Assembly (NCBI RefSeq): GCF_037969725.1
Contig: NZ_CP150203.1
Location: forward strand, 2,434,001 to 2,498,000
Reading direction: 5' to 3'
Source of the DNA: Paenibacillus sp. FSL W8-0426
GTDB taxonomy: Bacteria > Bacillota > Bacilli > Paenibacillales > Paenibacillaceae
DNA: 64,000 bases
The notes under the pieces: generated by a model
What the model was told of the DNA's origin: nothing
Databases searched by the model: none
Seen by the model: only the letters and a program-made list of their open reading frames with translations
Made by a program: the position numbers and the translations under genes
Shown here: positions 57,775 through 64,000 of the stretch, piece after piece
Numbering within the stretch: position 1 is the stretch's first letter
How the letters are laid out: the number at the start of each line of letters is the position of its first letter

Positions 57775-60333
57775 ATGAGCAAACAATCGCTGATTTTTGA
57801 AAATTGGACCTTCAAGGCTTGCGACGATCAGGAGTGGCTGCCCGCTAAGGTGCCGGGCTGCGTGCATACGGATTTGCTGAGACTGGAGAAAATTCCGAAC
57901 CCTTTCTACGGAACGAACGAAAAAGAGGTTCAGTGGATCGACAAGAAAGATTGGGAGTACCAGACGGAATTCGGCGTCGAGGATGCTTTGCTGTCCCAAG
58001 AGCATCTGGAACTGGTATTTGACGGGCTGGACACTTACGCAGACGTATATTTGAACGGCCAACATGTGCTGGCCGCAGACAACATGTTCCGCGTATGGAA
58101 CGTCGATGTAAAGCCTTACGTCAAAGCGACCGGCAACGTGCTTCATATCCGGTTCAGATCTCCGATCCAGGAGGATCTGCCGAAACTGGAGAAGCTGGGT
58201 TATGCATTGCCTGCATCCAATGACCAATCCGACGTAGGCGGACTGGGTGACAAACGAGTGAGCATCTTCGCCCGTAAGGCACCATACCATTACGGCTGGG
58301 ATTGGGGTCCGCGGTTCGTAACGAGCGGCATCTGGCGCGAAGCACGGCTGGAGGGCTGGACGGAAGCCAAAATTCACGACGTATTTATCCGTCAGGATCA
58401 GGTAAGCGCTTCCCTCGCCTCGCTGACTGCCGTTGTGGAAGTAGAAATGCCGGCAGCATCCGAAGCGGTCATTCGCATTCAGACGGATGGACAGAGCTGG
58501 GAGAAATCGTTTTCGCTTCAGGCAGGCCTGCAAACCGTTGAGATTCCGGTGGAGATCAGCGAACCGAAGCTGTGGTGGAGCCGCGGATTGGGCGAAGCGC
58601 ATATGTACAGCTTTGCAGCCAAAGTGCTCGAGGGCGAGCGGATTCTGGCGAATGCCGAAGTGAAAACGGGATTGCGTTCGATCCGACTCGTTCGCGATAA
58701 AGACGAAGCAGGAGCCTCTTTCTACTTTGAATTGAACGGCGTTGCCGTGTTTGCCAAAGGGGCAAACCATATTCCGAACGACAGCTTCACCACCGAAATC
58801 ACGCGGGAACGCTACCTGCACGAGATCGTTTCGGCGGCTGAGTCCAACATGAACATGCTTCGCGTATGGGGCGGCGGCATTTATGAAGAAGACGTCTTCT
58901 ACGAATTGTGCGATGAATACGGCCTGCTCGTATGGCAGGACTTCATGTTTGCCTGCAGCATGTATCCGGGGGATGAAGCATTCCTGAACAGCGTGAGACA
59001 TGAAGCCATCGATAACGTGAAACGTCTGCGCAACCATCCAAGCATCGCGCTGTGGTGCGGCAACAACGAGATCGACTCGGCTTGGGCCCACTATATTGAA
59101 GAAGGCGGATGGGGTTGGAAAAAAGACTTTACGCCAGAACAGCGGGAGAAAATTTGGGCCGACTATGAAGCCATCTTCCATGATCTGCTGCCGGAAGTGG
59201 TGGAAGCGTACGCGCCGGGCGTCGATTACTGGCCTTCCTCGCCGCTCGTCTCCCTGACCGGAGACGCCAGCCAGCATGCCAATCCGTCCACGTCGGAAGG
59301 GGACATCCATTACTGGGGCGTGTGGCACAGTGTCGAGCCATTTGAGAACTATAACAAATACGTGGGACGTTTCATGAGCGAGTACGGCTTCCAGTCGTTC
59401 CCGGAATACAAATCCGTCCGCACCTATGCGGAGGAAGTGGATCTGGCGCTGGAATCCGAGGTAATGCTGGCTCACCAGAAAAACGGAGCAGGCAACCGTT
59501 TGATCAAGCAATACATGGACATGTACTTGCATGAGCCGAAGGATTTCCCGTCATTCCTGTACATGAGCCAAGTGCTTCAGGCCGAAGCGATGAAGATGGC
59601 GATCGAAGCCCATCGTCGCCGCAAGCCGTATTGCATGGGGACATTATATTGGCAAATGAACGATTGCTGGCCGGTCGCTTCCTGGGCGGGCATGGACTAC
59701 TACGGACGCTGGAAGGCGCTGCAGTATTATGCCAAACGCAGCTTTAGCGACGTATTGCTCTCCGTGGACGGTACGAAGGATAACGTCATCGATATCCATT
59801 TGATCACGGATTTGCTTAAGCCGGTACAAGGCAGGCTGCGCCTTCGCCTCATCGGTTTTGACGGCACCGTCTATCGCGAGGAAACGCATGAAGTGTCCGT
59901 GGCTGCCAATGCCGGGCAAAACGTGCTGACGTTGAATCAGGCCGAATGGCTGCAGGGACGCGATGCGTCTGCAACGCTGCTGCGTCTTGATCTGACGCAG
60001 GATGGACAGGAGGATATCGTGCAAGAGCATTATTTTGCCGCCTCGAAGGATATTGCGCTGCAACCGGCGAACCTTCGTGTGACCGAAGTGCAAGAAGCCG
60101 ATGGCCACTATTTGGTGTTGGATAGCGACGTGCTGGCCAAACAGGTGTGGATCTCTTCCGAAAACGAAGGCGTCTTCACGGACAACTTCTTTGACGTCAT
60201 CCCAGGCATTCCGGTGAAGGTGAAATTTGTGTCCAGAGCCGAATTGCAGGGCGCAGGCGGGAATACGGGGCCAGGCGCCGTTCAGATCCGTTCGATGGCC
60301 GATTTCATCAAACTGACGTCCCAGCCGGTCTAA
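57775..60333 (+). CDS. Beta-mannosidase, GH2 family
   Basis: The 852-residue protein has the GH2 sugar-binding domain (FDGLDTYADVYLNGQHVLAA, KAPYHYGWDWGPRFVTSGIW), the immunoglobulin-like domain and a TIM-barrel with acid/base WCGNNEIDSAWAHY (Glu) and nucleophile FMSEYGFQSFPEY (Glu). The GWDWGP and NNE patterns mark beta-mannosidases rather than beta-galactosidases. No signal peptide: it acts in the cytosol on imported manno-oligosaccharides. The GGAGG ribosome site comes from repeat copy H, 5 bases before ATG. Regulated by the LacI gene upstream, and ended by a bidirectional terminator. Confidence 0.92.
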   Translation: MSKQSLIFENWTFKACDDQEWLPAKVPGCVHTDLLRLEKIPNPFYGTNEKEVQWIDKKDWEYQTEFGVEDALLSQEHLELVFDGLDTYADVYLNGQHVLAADNMFRVWNVDVKPYVKATGNVLHIRFRSPIQEDLPKLEKLGYALPASNDQSDVGGLGDKRVSIFARKAPYHYGWDWGPRFVTSGIWREARLEGWTEAKIHDVFIRQDQVSASLASLTAVVEVEMPAASEAVIRIQTDGQSWEKSFSLQAGLQTVEIPVEISEPKLWWSRGLGEAHMYSFAAKVLEGERILANAEVKTGLRSIRLVRDKDEAGASFYFELNGVAVFAKGANHIPNDSFTTEITRERYLHEIVSAAESNMNMLRVWGGGIYEEDVFYELCDEYGLLVWQDFMFACSMYPGDEAFLNSVRHEAIDNVKRLRNHPSIALWCGNNEIDSAWAHYIEEGGWGWKKDFTPEQREKIWADYEAIFHDLLPEVVEAYAPGVDYWPSSPLVSLTGDASQHANPSTSEGDIHYWGVWHSVEPFENYNKYVGRFMSEYGFQSFPEYKSVRTYAEEVDLALESEVMLAHQKNGAGNRLIKQYMDMYLHEPKDFPSFLYMSQVLQAEAMKMAIEAHRRRKPYCMGTLYWQMNDCWPVASWAGMDYYGRWKALQYYAKRSFSDVLLSVDGTKDNVIDIHLITDLLKPVQGRLRLRLIGFDGTVYREETHEVSVAANAGQNVLTLNQAEWLQGRDASATLLRLDLTQDGQEDIVQEHYFAASKDIALQPANLRVTEVQEADGHYLVLDSDVLAKQVWISSENEGVFTDNFFDVIPGIPVKVKFVSRAELQGAGGNTGPGAVQIRSMADFIKLTSQPV

Positions 60334-60358
60334 TTCAACGTTCATTCGTTCATCCCAA

Positions 60359-60397
60359 AAAGCGAGGGTACACACATCATGTGTGCACCCTCGCTTT
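60359..60397. terminator. Bidirectional terminator between GH2 and GH42 genes
   Basis: AAAGCGAGGG (60359-60368) pairs with CCCTCGCTTT (60388-60397); an inner ACACA/TGTGT pair extends the stem. T or A runs flank it, so it can stop transcription from both sides. Confidence 0.8.
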
Positions 60398-60419
60398 ATT
60401 TGCATCTCCATGGATCCGC

Positions 60420-62417
60420 TTATGGTCGGACCTCAATAATCTCCACACCGTAGGGAGGAAGCTCCAGCTTCGGCCCAAGGCGGGATGCATCCAATGCAGA
60501 AAGAGCTTCTGCACCCAAGTCGACGATGGCCGCTTCAGGGCTGAGATTGAGGATGAAACGGAACGTTCCGCCCGGCCCGGTGCGGGTCGTTATTTGTACG
60601 CCTTGAGGCAGGGACTGTACTTCTGATAATCCGTGTTCTTCAGCAATTGATCGAAGGAGTTGACTAAGGTAGGCCTGCTCCGGTTGCGTGGCCATGTAAT
60701 AGACGTTCCCTTGTCCCCAGCGGTTCCGGGTTACGGCAGCGGTTTTCGCATAAAACTGGTCGGCGTACACGGCGATGGCTTCTGCCGTATCCAGCTCCAA
60801 AACGTCGGCCCATTGCGAGGCAGAATATCGCTCTCCTTGGTCTCCCAATATTGTAGCAGAGTCGCTGCCGAGTGGATCGTATTCGATGACCCGGACCCCC
60901 GCACAGGTCGACAGCAAGCCGGGAAGAGGAGACATGGTGCAGATGTTGCTGTTATTTTTGACGCCCGAACGATGGGTAAGCACAAGCGTGCCGCCCGCAG
61001 CGGCAAAGCTTTGCAGCCGTTCAGCGCTGTCTTGGTCCAGCAAATACAGGTGCGGGGCGATGACGACGCTGTACCCGTCCAGCGATTCGGCTTCGTGAAT
61101 GACATCGGCTCCGATGCCGAGTTGAGTTAATGTGCGATGCCAGACTTTGATGTTCTCGTAGTAGTCCAGACCCTCCGCCTGCTTCTGAATGTGAAGCGCG
61201 TTCAGTTGGTCGTGCGAGTGCAGTATCGCTACTTGATGCTGCAGGGTTGATCCTTGCAAACGCTCGCCAAGCCGATTCACTTCAGCGCAGAGCTGCTGGA
61301 ACTCCCGGAATCTGCGGCCGGGAACGTTGCTGTGGTCGATCAGCCCATGCCAAAACTGTTCTGCGCCCGCGACGGCGCTGCGCCAGCGAAAATGCACGAC
61401 CGCATCGGCTCCGCGAGCAATGGCCTGCCAGGAATGGGCGCGCAGGAAGCCCGGCTGGGGCGCTCGCCACATCGGGAACCAGCATCCCGGCGGTCCGCTG
61501 AGCTGTTCCATGATCCAGAAATTGCGGCGTTTAATGCCTCTGGTGAGATCCAGGGACAGCGCGCCGCTGTAAGGAGATGTCTCCGTTTTGCCCGGCGAAG
61601 GGTTCGGATAATAATCGAAAGACGCGAAATCCAGCTCCCGACCGATGCTGTATTGGTCCGCTTTTTGCGGATACGTGTGAAAATTGTGCGTAACCGCATG
61701 ACCTGGGCAGTTCCGACGGATCAGCGCGATTTGGATCTGCTGGAAGGCAGCGATCGAATCCGACTGGAAGCGGGTGTAATCGAGCAGCAGCGAAGGATTC
61801 TGGAACGGGGAGCCCCCGTACGGCGGCGTAACTTGCTCCCAATCGTTGTACTCTCCGCTCCACACGACCGTTCCCCAAGCCTCATTGAGCTGCTCCAATG
61901 TATCGTAACGGGAGCGAACCCAGTCCCGGAACGCGTCGGCGCAGGCGTCGCACTGGCAATCGGTGAAGCTGAATTCGTTGTCGGTCTGCCAGCCGATGAC
62001 CGCGGGGTGTTGGCCGTAGCGCTCGGTCAGTTTTTGCACGATCCGGGCGCTGTAAGTTCTCATGCTGGGGCTGTTATAACAGCGGTGGCCCCTGACGCCT
62101 TCGTGATTGATCTGTCCGTTTGGGAGAACAGGCAGAATATCCGGGCACTTTTCGGTAAGCCAGCGAGGCGGGGTCATCGTTGGCGTGCCAATAACGACCT
62201 GCAGCCCGTGGCAGTGAAGTGTATTTAGTGCTTCGTCTAACCAAGTCCAATCGAACTTTCCGTCCGAAGGTTCCATCCGGCTCCAGGCGAATTCACCGAC
62301 GCGCACGATGCGAACTCCGCTTTCGGCCATCAGCCTGGCATCCTGTTCCCACATGGCAGGCGGCCAATGCTCGGGATAATAATCAACGCCCATCTGTACG
62401 GGACGGTTCAATGTCAT
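60420..62417 (-). CDS. Beta-galactosidase, GH42 family
   Basis: The 665-residue protein has VQMGVDYYPEHWPPAMWEQD (GH42 start), GTPTMTPPRWLTEKCPDILP, the acid/base Glu in WQTDNEFSFTDCQCDAC and the nucleophile Glu in FWIMEQLSGPPGCW, followed by GH42 trimerisation and C-terminal beta domains. The cysteine group CQCDAC (also HRCYNSP) is the family zinc site. It hydrolyses beta-galactosides, such as galactan oligomers, in the cytosol. ATG 62417 is 11 bases after AAGGAG (minus strand). A further 89 in-frame codons upstream are open but do not belong to the family. Confidence 0.9.
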   Translation of the reverse strand: MTLNRPVQMGVDYYPEHWPPAMWEQDARLMAESGVRIVRVGEFAWSRMEPSDGKFDWTWLDEALNTLHCHGLQVVIGTPTMTPPRWLTEKCPDILPVLPNGQINHEGVRGHRCYNSPSMRTYSARIVQKLTERYGQHPAVIGWQTDNEFSFTDCQCDACADAFRDWVRSRYDTLEQLNEAWGTVVWSGEYNDWEQVTPPYGGSPFQNPSLLLDYTRFQSDSIAAFQQIQIALIRRNCPGHAVTHNFHTYPQKADQYSIGRELDFASFDYYPNPSPGKTETSPYSGALSLDLTRGIKRRNFWIMEQLSGPPGCWFPMWRAPQPGFLRAHSWQAIARGADAVVHFRWRSAVAGAEQFWHGLIDHSNVPGRRFREFQQLCAEVNRLGERLQGSTLQHQVAILHSHDQLNALHIQKQAEGLDYYENIKVWHRTLTQLGIGADVIHEAESLDGYSVVIAPHLYLLDQDSAERLQSFAAAGGTLVLTHRSGVKNNSNICTMSPLPGLLSTCAGVRVIEYDPLGSDSATILGDQGERYSASQWADVLELDTAEAIAVYADQFYAKTAAVTRNRWGQGNVYYMATQPEQAYLSQLLRSIAEEHGLSEVQSLPQGVQITTRTGPGGTFRFILNLSPEAAIVDLGAEALSALDASRLGPKLELPPYGVEIIEVRP

Positions 62418-62741
62418 GTCGGTCAGCTCTCCTTTGCAGGCAAAAATGTAGGGAAATCGTTCTTGCGCCTCACCGCTATAGAAGCGGAATCGCGCATCTT
62501 CCTCATTGTATATTGCTTGGGACCAGGGAGATATAACAATATGTTGCGATAAGTTAGCATGATGTTGTTCTACGAAGAAAGTCGCCAAATGATCAAGTTC
62601 ATTTCCCGAGCGGGGAAACAGGTCTTTGTGACCCGGCATCCCTGCTTTTGGATGAAGCGTAAACCCCGTGCCGCAATACTGCAAGAAATCAACATTTCAT
62701 TACTTGTTTTCAAAATTATTTCTTACTGAACGAACTACAAT
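62418..62741. other. Upstream region of the GH42 gene with an open frame
   Basis: Before the GH42 start, the same minus-strand frame stays open to 62684 (HPKAGMPGHKDLFPRSGNEL, ISPWSQAIYNEEDARFRFYS). The sequence looks protein-like, but neither a ribosome site nor a GH42 domain extends into it. It may be the end of a decayed gene, or a real N-terminal extension. Repeat copy G begins 58 bases beyond it. Confidence 0.4.
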
Positions 62742-62980
62742 AACTATATAGATTGAACCGAAAATTTACACGATAACGAAGAGGGCAGAAAGAATCTGGA
62801 GAAGCGAAGCGGTCGCTTAAAAGCTTTCTGAAAGAAAGCTGCTTCGGAAGCATAGGCTGATCACCGGATTTTTCCTTTGAAAAAGGGAATTCGAAAAAAT
62901 CCGGGGATAACAGCGATCGAAAGATGGTTCTGACCGCGTAGTGTCTCTGTGTAAAAATCATTGGTTCAACCTATATAGTT
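62742..62980. repeat. Dispersed repeat, copy G (complete, type-2 ends)
   Basis: AACTATATAGATTGAACC (62742-62759) and GGTTCAACCTATATAGTT (62963-62980) are near-perfect terminal inverted repeats (one mismatch). The core has an AAGCGGTCGCTT hairpin, an AGCTTTC/GAAAGCT hairpin, TGCTTCGGAAGCA, a long CCGGATTTTT/AAAAATCCGG stem, and GGGGATAACAGCGATCG. TA flanks both sides of ACTATATAG/CTATATAGT, as a TA target duplication would leave. There is no transposase gene. Confidence 0.85.
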
Positions 62981-63012
62981 AAAGTTATCGTCTACAGAAA
63001 GAAGGAATGCAA

Positions 63013-64000
63013 ATGTTGAATGTTGAAGACCAGTCATGGCTGGAGCGTTTAATCGCCAAGTTTGATCATAAATTGGCCTGGGTAAGCGAAAAATCAAGGG
63101 ATAAAATCCCTTATACGACCATTGGCGGGACACATGACGATCGTTCTGTACATAACCCCTCAGGGACAGTCACCGATGGAATCAATTGGTGGACCAACGG
63201 TTTTTGGGGCGGCATGATGTGGCTGATGTACCATGCTACGGGACAGGAAAAATATAAAGATATTGCTTCGGTGTCAGAGGAAAAACTGGACAAATGCTTT
63301 GATGATTTTTATGGACTGCACCATGACGTTGGTTTTATGTGGCAGCTCACGAGCGTAGCCAACTACAAACTTACGAATAATCCAGATTCCCGCAAGAGGG
63401 CCCTGCATGCAGCAACCCTTTTGGCAGGGAGATTCAATCCCGTCGGAGGTTTCCTCCGAGCCTGGAACGATATCGAAGGGGAGGATACAAGGGGATGGGC
63501 AATCATTGACTGTATGCTCAACATCCCGCTGCTGTATTGGGCGGCAGAAGAAACGGGAGACCCTAGATTCAAACACATTGCGAATATGCATGCGGATACA
63601 GCCATAACGGCGTTTGTTCGATCAGACGGGTCTGTGAACCACATTGTAGAGTTCGATCCCTTCAAAGGCGGGATCATCAGAACGCATGGCGGTCAAGGTT
63701 ATCAAGCAGGCTCTTCGTGGACAAGAGGCCAGTCGTGGGCGCTATATGGATTCATGATGAGTTATCATCATACGGGGAACATCGAATACCTGAATGCGGC
63801 CAAGCGGATCGCACATTACTTTATATCCAACATTCCTGAGAACGGGGTGATATCTGTGGATTTCAGGCAGCCGTCAGAACCACGGCTGGAGGACGATACA
63901 GCTGCAGCCATTGCGGCTTGCGGTCTGATTGAAATGGCCAAGACGGTTGAAATGCACGACAAGAACATTTATCTCAGAGCAGCATTAAAGCTGTTAAAGG
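63013..64000 (+). CDS. GH88-type unsaturated glucuronyl hydrolase (cut by window end)
   Basis: The 329 visible codons start at ATG 63013 after GAAGGAATGCAA. They contain INWWTNGFWGGMMWLMYHAT, FYGLHHDVGFMWQLTSVANY with the first catalytic Asp, IIDCMLNIPLLYWAAEET with the second Asp, and SSWTRGQSWALYGFMMSYHH, all hallmarks of GH88. The family removes the unsaturated uronic acid left by polysaccharide lyases from disaccharides (from hyaluronan, chondroitin, xanthan or gellan). The reading frame stays open to the window end. Copy G lies 32 bases upstream, so its end overlaps the promoter region. Confidence 0.88.
   Translation, partial: MLNVEDQSWLERLIAKFDHKLAWVSEKSRDKIPYTTIGGTHDDRSVHNPSGTVTDGINWWTNGFWGGMMWLMYHATGQEKYKDIASVSEEKLDKCFDDFYGLHHDVGFMWQLTSVANYKLTNNPDSRKRALHAATLLAGRFNPVGGFLRAWNDIEGEDTRGWAIIDCMLNIPLLYWAAEETGDPRFKHIANMHADTAITAFVRSDGSVNHIVEFDPFKGGIIRTHGGQGYQAGSSWTRGQSWALYGFMMSYHHTGNIEYLNAAKRIAHYFISNIPENGVISVDFRQPSEPRLEDDTAAAIAACGLIEMAKTVEMHDKNIYLRAALKLLK

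Noticed and set aside
57760..59532. 590-codon minus-strand frame opposite the mannosidase
   Set aside because: It is a shadow of the GC-rich GH2 gene: cysteine and histidine-rich, no domain, no ribosome site.
62742..62980. OMEGA/HEARO-type guide RNA associated with IscB/IsrB or TnpB
   Set aside because: The hairpins invited this, but no IscB, IsrB or TnpB gene is in the window and the ends are inverted repeats with a TA flank, which fits a MITE better. It remains untested genome-wide.
1..64000. CRISPR array, tRNA or rRNA genes
   Set aside because: No regularly spaced direct repeats and no tRNA cloverleaf or rRNA-like stretch were recognised.

Overview
The window reads as chromosome of a Gram-positive Firmicute, most likely Paenibacillus. 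This rests on strong AGGAGG-type ribosome sites with frequent TTG and GTG starts, an S-layer-anchored (SLH) GH18-type protein, CtaB/CyoE, DUF3243 and YitY-like proteins, and a set of polysaccharide enzymes (GH2, GH5, GH42, GH88). No rRNA, tRNA, CRISPR array, replication origin or complete insertion sequence was seen.

About 1-40.8 kb is an AT-richer accessory stretch. It holds mostly single small genes, nearly all on the plus strand, each with its own ribosome site. The families recur: nine intact and two broken GNAT acetyltransferases, three Nudix hydrolases, three SAM methyltransferases, two phosphotransferases, four P-loop small-molecule kinase-like proteins, two DinB, two GrpB, two VOC and three HAD proteins, and two beta-lactamase-like serine hydrolases. 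Decay is common: an IS30 transposase scrap, a LysE remnant, a frameshifted serine hydrolase, a creatininase with a small deletion, and tails or heads of an amidase, of GNATs and of a DUF6886-like protein.

About 40.8-55.3 kb is visibly GC-richer and looks more like core genome: glutathione peroxidase, an AraC regulator, acyl-ACP thioesterase, a nitroreductase with an operator-like repeat inside its promoter, the SLH-GH18 protein, a thioredoxin-reductase-like flavoprotein, a translationally coupled FAD-oxidase and half-size MFS pair, DUF3243, haem O synthase, a TPR protein, an AAA ATPase, and a LysR regulator divergent from an EamA exporter around a perfect 19-bp palindrome.

About 56.5-64 kb is a sugar-use region: a LacI regulator next to a GH2 beta-mannosidase with shared operator half-sites, a convergent GH42 beta-galactosidase, and a GH88-type unsaturated glucuronyl hydrolase running off the end.

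The most unusual signals are two. First, a dispersed repeat family (up to about 240 bp, eight full or partial copies) has terminal inverted repeats of two different kinds around one shared, hairpin-rich core. Several copies lie just upstream of genes, and one supplies the ribosome site of the mannosidase gene. Second, an 18-codon leader peptide is followed by competing hairpins that could hide the ribosome site of a GNAT gene (10.4-10.5 kb), which looks like a translational attenuator.
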